DNA of 64,000 bases from Chitinophagaceae bacterium UBA1931 (GCA_002337125.1 DDFJ01000003.1:62001-126000); one strand, 5' to 3'. Counted from the first letter of the stretch, positions 25,705 to 34,384 are shown. The notes: generated from the sequence alone by a model not told the origin. Numbers and translations are program-made.

Positions 25705-26988
25705 CTACTTTGCAATTTCCCTGATAGCTGAAATTAGCCGGTCGAGATCCTTTACAGAAGTATATACATTAGGAGTAACCCTCACACCATGAATATTTTC
25801 CCAGTCAATTGCCACCGTGTGGATTTTGTATTTATTCATCAGTGTGGTTGAAACTTCGCCGGGCTTTTTTCCTTCAATGGCAATATTTGAAATGGCACAA
25901 TATGCTTTTTTATTTTTAGGCTGAAGAAAAGAAACCTTCTTTATATCACTCACTGCATTATTCCAGTAATCGGTTAAATAGCGAAGGCGTTGTTCCTTTC
26001 TTTCTGAACCGATTACATTATGAAAATCGACAGCACTTCCTATTGCCATTTCACTTGCAAATGACCTTGTTCCAAGCGATTCAAATTTGCGGATATCAGT
26101 CCCATCCGGTTCGTTATTACTGAGTAATGCCCAAACATTTTTGATTTTCTCCTTTTTAATCCAAAGCATTCCACTGCCAAAAGGTGCGCACAGCCATTTA
26201 TGCAGAGATGTGGCAAAATAATCACATCCAAGTTCTGGTATTTTAAATTCAAAATGAGCAAATGTATGAGCGCCATCACCTATTACTTCAATGCCTCTTT
26301 TGTGAGCTTCGTCTGCAATTTTTTTGATAGGCAATATCTGTCCGCACCAGTTGATGAGGTGTGTTACATGAACAACTTTTGTGTTTGAAGTAAACGCATT
26401 TACATACTGTTCAACAATTTTATCTTCATTTTCTTCAGGCAGGTTTAAGTTTAGCCAAACCAGTTTTATACCTTCTCTTTTTTCACGCTGCTTCCATGCA
26501 TTGATCATGTTTGGGTAATCCTGTTTGGTTAAAACAACTTCATCGCCGGCTTTTAAATTTAAACCAAATATTACTGTATTTAACCCTTCTGTTGCATTGC
26601 GGTTAATAGCAATTTCTTCTGCACTGCAACCACCAAGTTCTGCCAGTTTACCACGCAGTCCTTCTCTTCCTTCATCTAAAATGCGCCACATAAAATGTGA
26701 TGGTCCTTCGTTACAAAACTGGTAAAAGCGGATATGTGCATCCTGCACCACTTTCGGTTGCGGGCATACGCCGCCGTTATTCAGGTATAGTAAGTTGGGC
26801 GAAACGGTGTATTGTTCTTTTATCCACCCCCAGAAATCCTCATCACTCATTGCTTCTACGGCATTGAGAGATTGAAAAAACTGCCTCTTTTGTTCAGCTT
26901 CACGGGCAAATAATTCATTGGTAAACGGGAGAAAAGTAAAAGCTCCTGCGGTTGTAAGGTTCTTAAGAAAACTTCGTCTCGAAGACAT
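25705..26988 (-). CDS. Tat-exported class V aminotransferase-fold PLP enzyme
   Basis: About 427 residues from the ATG at 26988 (MSSRRSFLKNL), which gives a twin-arginine signal (SSRRSFLKN) followed by a hydrophobic segment. The enzyme domain resembles isopenicillin-N epimerase/cysteine desulfurase-type class V proteins: LNNGGVCPQP, NATEGLNTVIFGL, HVTHLINWCGQILP, VIGDGAHTFAHFEF (the PLP-contacting Asp) and the PLP lysine in TSLHKWLCAP. Periplasmic PLP enzymes are less common than cytoplasmic ones because the cofactor must be inserted before export, which fits Tat. The substrate is unknown. Confidence 0.8.
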   Translation of the reverse strand: MSSRRSFLKNLTTAGAFTFLPFTNELFAREAEQKRQFFQSLNAVEAMSDEDFWGWIKEQYTVSPNLLYLNNGGVCPQPKVVQDAHIRFYQFCNEGPSHFMWRILDEGREGLRGKLAELGGCSAEEIAINRNATEGLNTVIFGLNLKAGDEVVLTKQDYPNMINAWKQREKREGIKLVWLNLNLPEENEDKIVEQYVNAFTSNTKVVHVTHLINWCGQILPIKKIADEAHKRGIEVIGDGAHTFAHFEFKIPELGCDYFATSLHKWLCAPFGSGMLWIKKEKIKNVWALLSNNEPDGTDIRKFESLGTRSFASEMAIGSAVDFHNVIGSERKEQRLRYLTDYWNNAVSDIKKVSFLQPKNKKAYCAISNIAIEGKKPGEVSTTLMNKYKIHTVAIDWENIHGVRVTPNVYTSVKDLDRLISAIREIAK

Positions 26989-27064
26989 AGTAAGATTGGT
27001 TTCTTCTAAAGTAAAACTTCTACCTGTGAACAAAAAGAAGATTTGCAGAAAAGTGTTGAACTAT

Positions 27065-28318
27065 TTAATAAGTGTGCAATGCAATGCTTTGGGCTGCAAT
27101 AAAGGCACTGGTCCAGGCAAACTGAAAATTAAACCCTCCTGTTACGGCATCTACATCCAGCATTTCGCCGGCAAAGAATAAATGCGGATGCAGTTTGCTT
27201 TGCATTGTTTGTACATCCACTTCCTTCAGATCAACACCACCTGCTGTAACAAACTCATCTTTAAATGTGGTTTTTCCTTTCACCTGGAATTCATGATTCA
27301 CCAGCAGCTGTACCAGTTTGTTTTGTTCTTTTGATGGGAGATCAGCCCAGTTCCAGTCTGCATTCACACCTGCTGTCTGCAATAAAAAATTCCATAATCG
27401 TCCCGGCAACTGAAAACTGTTACCATTACTGATTTTTGAATTGCCTTTTGTGGTACGTAAATATTGTAATTCCTCTTTTACTTCCTGTTCCCTTTTTTCA
27501 CCAAGCCAGTTAACAGAAATAGAGAATTCGTAATGACGTTGTTGTAATTCTCTTGCACCCCATGCCGATAATTTAAGCACACAAGGTCCGCTCATTCCCC
27601 AATGAGTTATAAGTAAGGGGCCACTGTTTTTTAATTTAGTTGATTGAATTTTTACTGTTGCATTTGCAACACTCACACCCATTAATTCTGTAATGGGATG
27701 ATGTGGAATATTAAATGTAAACAACGAAGGCGCAGGTGGAACGATATTATGATTGGTTTCTTTCAGAAAACCCGACTGCTGTAATTTGGGAAAACCACCA
27801 CAAGCCACACAAACAAAATCGGCTTCGAGTGTTTTACTATTTGTACAATCAATTCTCCATCTGTTATTCTCCTGCGGTGAGATATTTATTACTTCACTGT
27901 TTGTTCTTACTTCAACTTTATATTTATCTGCTTCTTTTAAAAAGCAATCAATAATTGTTTGCGATGTATTGGTAACAGGAAACATTCTTCCATCAGCTTC
28001 TGCTTTTAATTTCACCGCACGTTCTTCAAACCATTGTATGGTATGCGTTGGATTAAACCTGTGAAAAGCCTTGCGCACAAAATGCTCTCCTCTTGGATAA
28101 AACCTGCTGAGTTCCTGTACATCAAAACAGGCATGCGTTACATTACACCTGCCTCCTCCACTTACTTTCACTTTTGAAAGCAGTTTATTCGATTTCTCTA
28201 ACACAATCACCCTGAGCAACGGGTTTAGCTTTGCTGCATTGATTGCACAAAAAAAACCGGCAGCACCGCCACCAATAATTACCAGCGTATTTTTATTTGA
28301 TGATAAAGAAGCAGTCAT
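27065..28318 (-). CDS. HI0933/BaiN-family flavoprotein
   Basis: 417 residues. N-terminal FAD-binding Rossmann motif VIIGGGAAGFFCAINAA (about 13-29), VSGGGRCNVTHA (about 53), an inserted domain, and the C-terminal motif FAGEMLDVDAVTGGFNFQFAW (about 386-406), all diagnostic of the HI0933 family (annotated as aminoacetone oxidase or BaiN-like). The physiological substrate is not established. The start codon lies 5 nt after the T-run of the map terminator, so its expression depends on readthrough or on a promoter inside map. Confidence 0.87.
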   Translation of the reverse strand: MTASLSSNKNTLVIIGGGAAGFFCAINAAKLNPLLRVIVLEKSNKLLSKVKVSGGGRCNVTHACFDVQELSRFYPRGEHFVRKAFHRFNPTHTIQWFEERAVKLKAEADGRMFPVTNTSQTIIDCFLKEADKYKVEVRTNSEVINISPQENNRWRIDCTNSKTLEADFVCVACGGFPKLQQSGFLKETNHNIVPPAPSLFTFNIPHHPITELMGVSVANATVKIQSTKLKNSGPLLITHWGMSGPCVLKLSAWGARELQQRHYEFSISVNWLGEKREQEVKEELQYLRTTKGNSKISNGNSFQLPGRLWNFLLQTAGVNADWNWADLPSKEQNKLVQLLVNHEFQVKGKTTFKDEFVTAGGVDLKEVDVQTMQSKLHPHLFFAGEMLDVDAVTGGFNFQFAWTSAFIAAQSIALHTY

Positions 28319-28322
28319 AAAA

Positions 28323-28344
28323 AACTCCCTGCAACGAGGGAGTT
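28323..28344 (-). terminator. Terminator after map, abutting the next start codon
   Basis: An 8-bp stem AACTCCCT (28323-28330) with complement (28337-28344), loop GCAACG. On the minus strand the run of T residues leads directly into the ATG of the flavoprotein gene. It could act as terminator, attenuator or start-site hairpin. Confidence 0.75.
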
Positions 28345-28356
28345 AAAATTAATTAT

Positions 28357-29163
28357 TTAGTAGTACGAAGCATCGAGATTAGGGTTTGCTTTCTCAGCTG
28401 CTTCAATCGATTCAAACGATGAAAGTATATCCGCCTTCCCTTTCTTCACACATACATCATGCTCGTAGTGAGCTGAAGGCTTGTTATCTGCAGTTCTGAT
28501 TGTCCATCCGTCAGCATCATGATATACATCTTTTGTACCAAGGTTGATCATTGGTTCAATGGCAATTACAATTCCTTCTTTCAGTTTTGCACCTGTGCCT
28601 CTTTTGCCATAATTCGGAACCTGCGGATCTTCGTGCAGATTACGTCCTAAACCATGACCAACCAATTCTCTTACCACACCATAACCATGTTGCTTTTCAG
28701 TGTATTCCTGGATGGCATATGAAATGTCGCCTACACGATTACCATGTACAGCCTTCTCAATGCCCTTGTATAACGATTCTTTTGTAACACGAAGCAATTG
28801 CTTTATTTCATCTGTTGTTGTGCCAATAATGAATGTATATGCACTGTCGCCATGATAACCATTCATAAACGTACCCACATCAACTGAAACAATGTCGCCA
28901 TCCTTTAAAGGTACATTTGTCGGGAAACCATGCACTACTGCATCATTCACCGAAATACAAGTAGCATAAGGATAACTGTTCTGGTAATTTTTAAATGAAG
29001 GAATAGCACCATTATCCCTTATAAACTGTTCTATTCTTGCATCTACCTGCATGGTTGTAACACCTGCCTTCAGCATCTTGGCAGCTTCAGCAATAGCATC
29101 ACCAACCAGCAATGCACTTTTGCGGATAAGCTCAATCTCCAATGGTGAACGATAATGTATCAT
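28357..29163 (-). CDS. map: Methionine aminopeptidase, type I
   Basis: 268 residues. The enzyme removes the initiator methionine from nascent proteins. Metal ligands are all in place: DIVSVDVGTFMNGYHGDSA (two Asp), GHGLGRNLHEDP (His), IAIEPMIN (Glu) and the final Glu in SAHYEHDV. No N-terminal extension. It lies downstream of secY but is separated from it by a terminator-like hairpin, and infA does not follow, so the usual secY-map-infA arrangement is broken here. Confidence 0.96.
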   Translation of the reverse strand: MIHYRSPLEIELIRKSALLVGDAIAEAAKMLKAGVTTMQVDARIEQFIRDNGAIPSFKNYQNSYPYATCISVNDAVVHGFPTNVPLKDGDIVSVDVGTFMNGYHGDSAYTFIIGTTTDEIKQLLRVTKESLYKGIEKAVHGNRVGDISYAIQEYTEKQHGYGVVRELVGHGLGRNLHEDPQVPNYGKRGTGAKLKEGIVIAIEPMINLGTKDVYHDADGWTIRTADNKPSAHYEHDVCVKKGKADILSSFESIEAAEKANPNLDASYY

Positions 29164-29178
29164 AATCTTTTTTATTAA

Positions 29179-29207
29179 AAAACCCCGGCTTGTTTTGCCA
29201 GGGTTTT
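29179..29207 (-). terminator. Terminator/attenuator between secY and map
   Basis: A stem of AAAACCC-C-GGC (29179-29189) against GCC-A-GGGTTTT (29197-29207), ten pairs with one internal mismatch. The minus-strand exit is a TTTTTT run. It begins 21 nt after the secY stop and ends 15 nt before the map start. Confidence 0.75.
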
Positions 29208-29227
29208 AAAGTATTTCAGTTCGTTAA

Positions 29228-30568
29228 TTAAATAGCTGACGATGAAACTGTCTGGCGACCCTGAATTCTTCCGCCTTTCATTAAACCATCATATTGTCTC
29301 ATTAACAAGTGCGTTTCGATTTGTTGTAATGTATCGAGAATAACACCTACCATGATCAATAATGAAGTTCCACCGAAGAATGTAGAGAAACCACTTGTAA
29401 CACCCAGGTTCTTAGCAATACCGGGAAGAATACCCACAACTGCAAGGAAAATAGCACCAGGTAATGTAATACGATCCATGATCATTCCAATGTAATCAGC
29501 AGTTGGTTGTCCGGGTTTAACACCAGGAACAAATCCGTTATTCTGTTTCAGGTTATCAGCAATCTGTTTAGGATTGAAAATTAAAGCTGTATAAAGGAAT
29601 GTAAAACCAATTACAAGAATTGAATAAATAATCATGTACCAGATGTTACCATGATCGCTTAAAGTACCTGCAATACCTTTGGTTACATTAAAACCGGTAA
29701 GTAATGTTGGCAGGAACATGATAGCCTGTGCAAAGATGATGGGCATTACACCTGCACTGTTCACTTTAATTGGAAGGAACTGGCGTGCACCACCAAACTG
29801 ACGGTTACCAACAACCTGTTTTGCATAGTTGATCGCAATTTTGCGAACACCTTGTACAAGAACAATTAATCCCATAATTACTGCAACGAGTACAGCAATT
29901 TCAATAAGGAATGTAAGTAAACCACCACCACCAATATGTCTCTTTGCTTCAAATTCCGCAGCTATTGAAGAAGGGAAACGGGCAAGGATACCAATCATGA
30001 TAATGAGTGATGTACCATTACCTAAACCTTTATCAGTAATTTTTTCACCCAACCACATAACAAACAGGGTACCTGCTGTTAATACGATTGTAGTAGAGAT
30101 CCAGAAAAATGGTTCGTATGAAGGAAGGATTGCTCCACCTGCAATTTCACGGCTTTTTAAATATGTAACGTATGCACTTGCCTGGAAGATGGTTACAATC
30201 ACTGTAAGATATCTTGTCCATTGATTGATTTTTTTACGGCCGCTTTCACCTTCTTTCTGCATTTTCTGCAATTGCGGAACAAGGATGCTCATCAATTGCA
30301 TAAAGATAGAAGCAGAGATATAAGGCATAATACCCAATGCAAAAACAGAAGCACTGGAGAATGCACCACCGGCAAATGAGTCAAAAATTCCAAGGATACC
30401 TTCTTTTGCTTTGGAGTTCAAAGCACCAAGATTATTCGGATCAACACCTGGCAAAACAATATGTGCACCTACACGATATATCAAAAGCAATAAAAGAGTA
30501 TAAATGATTTTATCTCTTAACTCTTCAATGCTCCAGATATTCTTTAAGGTTTGTATGAGCTTTTTCAC
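29228..30568 (-). CDS. secY: Protein translocase subunit SecY
   Basis: 446 residues with ten membrane helices. SecY is the channel subunit of the SecYEG translocon in the inner membrane. Recognisable segments: IEELRDKIIYTLLLLLIYRVG (start of TM1), plug-region residues GGAFSSASVFALGIMPYISA, GLGNGTSLIIMIGI, and the cytoplasmic loop FNPKQIADNLKQNNGFVPGV with GKPT-like PGQPTADYI. It follows rplO as in the spc operon, but a hairpin with a T-run lies between them. Confidence 0.97.
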   Translation of the reverse strand: MKKLIQTLKNIWSIEELRDKIIYTLLLLLIYRVGAHIVLPGVDPNNLGALNSKAKEGILGIFDSFAGGAFSSASVFALGIMPYISASIFMQLMSILVPQLQKMQKEGESGRKKINQWTRYLTVIVTIFQASAYVTYLKSREIAGGAILPSYEPFFWISTTIVLTAGTLFVMWLGEKITDKGLGNGTSLIIMIGILARFPSSIAAEFEAKRHIGGGGLLTFLIEIAVLVAVIMGLIVLVQGVRKIAINYAKQVVGNRQFGGARQFLPIKVNSAGVMPIIFAQAIMFLPTLLTGFNVTKGIAGTLSDHGNIWYMIIYSILVIGFTFLYTALIFNPKQIADNLKQNNGFVPGVKPGQPTADYIGMIMDRITLPGAIFLAVVGILPGIAKNLGVTSGFSTFFGGTSLLIMVGVILDTLQQIETHLLMRQYDGLMKGGRIQGRQTVSSSAI

Positions 30569-30608
30569 TTGAAAAAATCTTTTTTATAAAATTCGCTGAA
30601 AGAAAAAA

Positions 30609-30626
30609 GACGCATTTTCATGCGTC
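30609..30626 (-). terminator. Intra-operon terminator-like hairpin between rplO and secY
   Basis: GACGCAT (30609-30615) pairs with ATGCGTC (30620-30626) around a 4-nt loop. Read on the minus strand, TTTTTTCTTTC follows at once. Placed 19 nt after the rplO stop, it could lower secY transcription relative to the ribosomal genes. Confidence 0.65.
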
Positions 30627-30644
30627 GGGCAAATATCGGGAAAA

Positions 30645-31094
30645 TTACTTTACTATTTCAACACTTCCACCGGCAGCTTCAATAGCAGCTTTTGCTTTTT
30701 CGCTCAAAGCATTTACTTTGAAAGCAAGCTTGGTTTTAATTTCACCGTTTGCAAGGATTTTCACTTTTTCTGTACGGCTGATTAAACCATTTATGTACAG
30801 ATTTTCAAGTGAGAATTCAGAGATACCGTATTTCTCAGCAATTTGTTCAATCTGACCAAGATTGAATACACGGTATTCAACACGATCCGGATTTTTAAAT
30901 CCACGTTTTGGTACACGACGTTGAATTGGCATCTGACCACCTTCGTGACCTATTTTATTTTTAAAACTCGCATGGCTCTGGGCACCTTTGTTACCTTTTG
31001 TAGAAGTACCACCTTTACCAGATGCTTCACCACGACCTAAACGTTTTTCTTTGTGAGTTGAACCTTCAGCAGGTTTTAAATTGTGCAGTTTCAT
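30645..31094 (-). CDS. rplO: 50S ribosomal protein L15
   Basis: 149 residues. The N-terminal segment KRLGRGEASGKGGTSTKGNKGAQ is the basic rRNA-binding tail, and GHEGGQMPIQRRVPKRGF is the conserved L15 block. Located between rpmD and secY as in the spc operon. The 114-nt upstream gap is unusually long and contains possible alternative hairpins. Confidence 0.97.
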   Translation of the reverse strand: MKLHNLKPAEGSTHKEKRLGRGEASGKGGTSTKGNKGAQSHASFKNKIGHEGGQMPIQRRVPKRGFKNPDRVEYRVFNLGQIEQIAEKYGISEFSLENLYINGLISRTEKVKILANGEIKTKLAFKVNALSEKAKAAIEAAGGSVEIVK

Positions 31095-31116
31095 TCTTTC
31101 TTGATTTTGTACTTAC

Positions 31117-31208
31117 GGGGAAATCACCCCTCGCTGTTATTGTATGATGTAATGAAGCTGAATGGCACAAGGGTATAACATTACCAATGCATCATTCAGC
31201 CTGTTATA
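31117..31208 (-). other. Structured rpmD-rplO spacer with competing helices
   Basis: On the minus strand, TATAAC (31203-31208) can pair with GTTATA (31174-31179), while GCTGAATG (31193-31200), which lies inside that loop, can instead pair with CATTCAGC (31157-31164). The helices are mutually exclusive or form a pseudoknot. A GGGG-N6-CCCC hairpin (31117-31130) stands about 22 nt before the rplO start. Confidence 0.4.
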
Positions 31209-31391
31209 TTAAGCAAGTTCTTCCACTTTCAGAAGATGATTCACTTTCTGAACCATTCCTAAAATCTGGGGAGTTGCTTCTACTTCTTTTGTAGAATTAG
31301 TCTTGTTCAAACCAAGCGCTTTCAGCGTTTGCTTCTGACGCTCTGGTCTGTCGATTGGACTTTTTACTAAAGTTATTTTTATCTTTTTCAT
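31209..31391 (-). CDS. rpmD: 50S ribosomal protein L30
   Basis: 60 residues, normal length. Motif KITLVKSPIDRPERQKQTLKA at the N-terminus and TPQILGMVQKVNHLLKVEE at the C-terminus are typical of bacterial L30. Spc operon position between rpsE and rplO. A heptad repeat tract fills the 56-nt gap to rpsE. Confidence 0.96.
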   Translation of the reverse strand: MKKIKITLVKSPIDRPERQKQTLKALGLNKTNSTKEVEATPQILGMVQKVNHLLKVEELA

Positions 31392-31403
31392 ATCTCAGTC
31401 TTT

Positions 31404-31438
31404 TTTTGACTGCCGACTGCCGACTCACGACCGACGAC
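31404..31438 (-). repeat. Degenerate heptad repeat, locus C, inside the ribosomal operon
   Basis: On the mRNA-sense (minus) strand, five contiguous heptads, every one starting with GTC: GTCGTCG, GTCGTGA, GTCGGCA, GTCGGCA, GTCAAAA. The tract occupies most of the rpsE-rpmD spacer and must therefore be transcribed with an essential operon. Confidence 0.7.
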
Positions 31439-31447
31439 TGTATTCAA

Positions 31448-31966
31448 TTATCCGTTAAATACTTTCTTTAATCCCAGGCTGCGTGTTTTTGAAACACTGA
31501 TTGGTTCACGTAACATAGCTAAGGCTTTGAATGTTGCTTTTACCACGTTATGAGGATTAGCAGAACCTAATGATTTAGCTAACACGTCAGTTACGCCAGC
31601 GCTTTCCAGTACAGCACGCATGCTGCCTCCGGCAATTACACCAGTACCATGAGCTGCAGGTTTAATTAATACTTTAGCAGCACCTTCTTTTGCCAGCTGA
31701 TCGTGAGGAATACTTCCTTTCATTACAGGAACTTTGATGAGATTTTTCTTTGCATCTTCAATTCCTTTTGAAATTGCTTCCTGTACTTCTTTGGCCTTAC
31801 CTAAACCATGACCAACCACTCCATTACCATTTCCCACAACAACCAGTGCAGAGAAACTGAAGGCACGACCACCTTTTGTTGTTTTAACAACACGATTGAT
31901 GGCCACAACTTTTTCTTTCAGTTCAAGGTCACCTGCTTTTACTTTGTTTGTAATTACTTTAGACAT
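31448..31966 (-). CDS. rpsE: 30S ribosomal protein S5
   Basis: 172 residues. N-terminal double-stranded RNA-binding half with VVAINRVVKTTKGGRAFSFS and VVGNGNGVVGHGLGKAKEV, then the C-terminal half with GTGVIAGGSMRAVLESAGV and DVLAKSLGSANPHNVVKAT. Takes part in decoding fidelity near the A site. Spc operon order rplR-rpsE-rpmD is kept. Confidence 0.97.
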   Translation of the reverse strand: MSKVITNKVKAGDLELKEKVVAINRVVKTTKGGRAFSFSALVVVGNGNGVVGHGLGKAKEVQEAISKGIEDAKKNLIKVPVMKGSIPHDQLAKEGAAKVLIKPAAHGTGVIAGGSMRAVLESAGVTDVLAKSLGSANPHNVVKATFKALAMLREPISVSKTRSLGLKKVFNG

Positions 31967-31994
31967 TTATACTCAATTAAATGTTTACGATTGA

Positions 31995-32354
31995 TTAGAA
32001 TTTTAATCCTCCTTCACGTGCACCGTCAGCAACTGCTTTCACACGACCATGATATAAATAACCACCACGATCAAATACAATTTCAGTTAAACCCAGATCA
32101 GTAGCTTTACGTGCAATAGCAGCACCTACCATTTTGCTCTTTTCAGATTTTGTACCTGCCTGTGCTTTAATGTCTTTATCTTTTGATGAAGCTGAAGCAA
32201 TTGTTTTACCAGTTACATCATCAATTATCTGAACATAAATATCAGAGTTGCTGCGAAACACGCTTAAACGTGGTTTTGCAGTAGTACCGGCAACTTTCTT
32301 ACGAACGCTGTAGCGGATTTTTTGTCTTCTGATTACTTTGTTATCTGTTTTCAT
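31995..32354 (-). CDS. rplR: 50S ribosomal protein L18
   Basis: 119 residues. L18 anchors 5S rRNA in the central protuberance. Basic N-terminus RRQKIRYSVRKKVAGT, then KPRLSVFRSNSDIYVQIIDD, and the C-terminal motif FDRGGYLYHGRVKAVADGAR. It stands between rplF and rpsE, as usual. Confidence 0.97.
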   Translation of the reverse strand: MKTDNKVIRRQKIRYSVRKKVAGTTAKPRLSVFRSNSDIYVQIIDDVTGKTIASASSKDKDIKAQAGTKSEKSKMVGAAIARKATDLGLTEIVFDRGGYLYHGRVKAVADGAREGGLKF

Positions 32355-32402
32355 TCTTGTGTATTTAATTTCCTGATACTGCCAGGAATTTCATGTTAAC
32401 GA

Positions 32403-32957
32403 TTATTTACCAGCTGCTTTACCTGCTTTACGACGGATGTATTCACCAACGTATTTCACACCTTTTCCTTTGTATGGTTCAGGCTTACGTAAGCTGCGCA
32501 GTTTTGCTGCAACCTGTCCAAGCAATTGCTTGTCGGTACCTTCCAGTGTAATAGTTGGGTTCTGACCTTTTTCCTGTGCAGTTGCAACTTTTAATTCTTT
32601 TGGTACTTCGAAGATGATGTTGTGAGAATAACCTAAAGCAAGGTCAAGAATATTTCCCTGGTTTGCTGCTTTAAAACCCACACCCACTAATTCAAGTTTC
32701 TTTTCGAAACCATCAGTAACACCTTTTACCATGTTTGCAACCAAAGCACGGTACAAACCATGCATTGCACGGTGGCGACCCTGATCGGTTGGACGGTTGA
32801 AGTTTACTTCACCATCTTTTACTTCAACAACGATATCACGGTCAACTGATTCTTTCAATTCACCTTTTGGTCCTTTAACAGTAACCACATTATCTTTTCC
32901 TACTGTAATTGTAACACCTTGAGGAATTACAACCGGCTTTTTACCTATACGAGACAT
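32403..32957 (-). CDS. rplF: 50S ribosomal protein L6
   Basis: 184 residues with the two repeated L6 domains. N-terminal MSRIGKKPVVIPQGVTI, then VKGPKGEL; the C-terminal domain carries KLRSLRKPEPYKGKGVKYVG, the conserved rRNA-contact motif. Located near the factor-binding site of the 50S subunit. Spc operon order is conserved. Confidence 0.97.
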   Translation of the reverse strand: MSRIGKKPVVIPQGVTITVGKDNVVTVKGPKGELKESVDRDIVVEVKDGEVNFNRPTDQGRHRAMHGLYRALVANMVKGVTDGFEKKLELVGVGFKAANQGNILDLALGYSHNIIFEVPKELKVATAQEKGQNPTITLEGTDKQLLGQVAAKLRSLRKPEPYKGKGVKYVGEYIRRKAGKAAGK

Positions 32958-33046
32958 ATAAACTTATGTTTTTTATTATTGAATGAAGATCAACCGGTCA
33001 GCTTAGTATAGCTCAGCTTAATGTATTGATCAGTTTATCTGATTAA

Positions 33047-33445
33047 TTAGTAGATGTAGCAAAGAACTTCACCACCAACATTGCTTGCTTTTGCCTGCTT
33101 ATCAGTCATCACACCTTTTGATGTGCTGATGATGGCAATACCCAAACCGTTCTTTACACGACGGAATTCTTCGGGCTTAGCATACTGGCGTAAACCAGGA
33201 CGGCTGATGCGTTCTAATGATTGAATTGCAGGAATACGAGTCTGATGATCGTATTTCAACGCAATTTTGATAACACCTTGTTTGTTATCGTCTTCAAATT
33301 TGTATTTGAGAATATAACCTTGATCGTATAAGATTTCGGTAATACGTTTTTTAAGATTTGAAGCAGGAATTTCTACAATTCTGTGTCCTGCCATCTGAGC
33401 ATTTCTAACACGGGTAAGAAAATCTGCAATAGGATCTGTAACCAT
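33047..33445 (-). CDS. rpsH: 30S ribosomal protein S8
   Basis: 132 residues. N-terminal DPIADFLTRVRNAQMAGH and the C-terminal signature GLGIAIISTSKGVMTDKQA are diagnostic. S8 is a primary 16S rRNA binder; in E. coli it represses the spc operon, but whether that occurs here is unknown. An 89-nt gap with a small ATCAG/CTGAT repeat separates it from rplF. Confidence 0.97.
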   Translation of the reverse strand: MVTDPIADFLTRVRNAQMAGHRIVEIPASNLKKRITEILYDQGYILKYKFEDDNKQGVIKIALKYDHQTRIPAIQSLERISRPGLRQYAKPEEFRRVKNGLGIAIISTSKGVMTDKQAKASNVGGEVLCYIY

Positions 33446-33535
33446 CTTTATTTATTAATTGAATGATTTAAATATTTGTTTACTGTTGTGCATCATATTC
33501 AATACCTGCACAAGTGTACAATTTACAAAAGCGGC

Positions 33536-33805
33536 TTACCAGCTTGCTTTTTTTACACCTGGTATTTTACCATTCAGCGCCATGTCACGGAAAATCACAC
33601 GTGAAATTCCAAAGTAACGAATGTATCCTTTCGGACGACCAGTTAACTGGCAGCGGTTCTTTAAACGAACAGGTGATGCGTTCTTTGGCAATAGATCCAA
33701 AGCAGCATAATCACCGGCAGCTTTTAAAGCAGCACGCTTTTCAGCATACTGAGCTACCATTCTTTCTCTTTTGTTCTGGCGGGCTGTTACTGATTTTTTA
33801 GCCAT
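33536..33805 (-). CDS. rpsN: 30S ribosomal protein S14, zinc-free long form
   Basis: 89 residues. There is only one Cys (in RCQLTGRPKGYIRYFGISR), so the CxxC zinc ribbon of the short form is absent and this is the zinc-independent type. KSVTARQNKRERMVAQYAEK forms the basic N-terminal arm. It follows rplE with a 9-nt gap. Confidence 0.96.
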   Translation of the reverse strand: MAKKSVTARQNKRERMVAQYAEKRAALKAAGDYAALDLLPKNASPVRLKNRCQLTGRPKGYIRYFGISRVIFRDMALNGKIPGVKKASW

Positions 33806-33814
33806 AGTTTATAA

Positions 33815-34384
33815 TTAGTCTTTTTTAGCATTTTTAAAAGGCATACCCATTTCTTTCAGCAATTCGTATGCTTCTTCGTTGGTAGATGCGCTTGTTACAA
33901 AAGTGATATCAAGACCAGTGATTTTATTCACCTTGTCAATATCAATTTCAGGGAAGATAATCTGCTCAGTGATACCCATAGTATAGTTACCACGACCATC
34001 AAATGATTTATCATTCACGCCTTTAAAGTCACGTACACGTGGAAGTGAAGCGGCAATTAAGCGATCCAGGAATTCATACATGTTTACACCACGTAAGGTA
34101 ACACGTGCACCAATCGGCATACCACGACGCAACTTAAAGTTGGAGATATCTTTCTTTGAGCTTGTTGCAACAGCTTTCTGACCGCTGATGTTTGTCAGCT
34201 CTTCAATTGCAATATCAACCAGCTTCTTATCATTCACTGCACCGTTTACGCCACGGTTCAGGCAGATCTTTTCAAGCTTTGGAACCTGCATGATGCTTTT
34301 ATAACCAAATCTCTTCATCAAAGCTGGAACTACTTCAGCTTTGTATTTGGTTGCCAAACGGGGTGTATATTTTACTGTACTCAT
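33815..34384 (-). CDS. rplE: 50S ribosomal protein L5
   Basis: 189 residues. L5 binds 5S rRNA and contacts the P-site tRNA. Motifs: YKSIMQVPKLEKICLNRGVN, SGQKAVATSSKKDISNFKLR and FPEIDIDKVNKITGLDITFV. Spc operon context between rplX and rpsN. Confidence 0.97.
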   Translation of the reverse strand: MSTVKYTPRLATKYKAEVVPALMKRFGYKSIMQVPKLEKICLNRGVNGAVNDKKLVDIAIEELTNISGQKAVATSSKKDISNFKLRRGMPIGARVTLRGVNMYEFLDRLIAASLPRVRDFKGVNDKSFDGRGNYTMGITEQIIFPEIDIDKVNKITGLDITFVTSASTNEEAYELLKEMGMPFKNAKKD

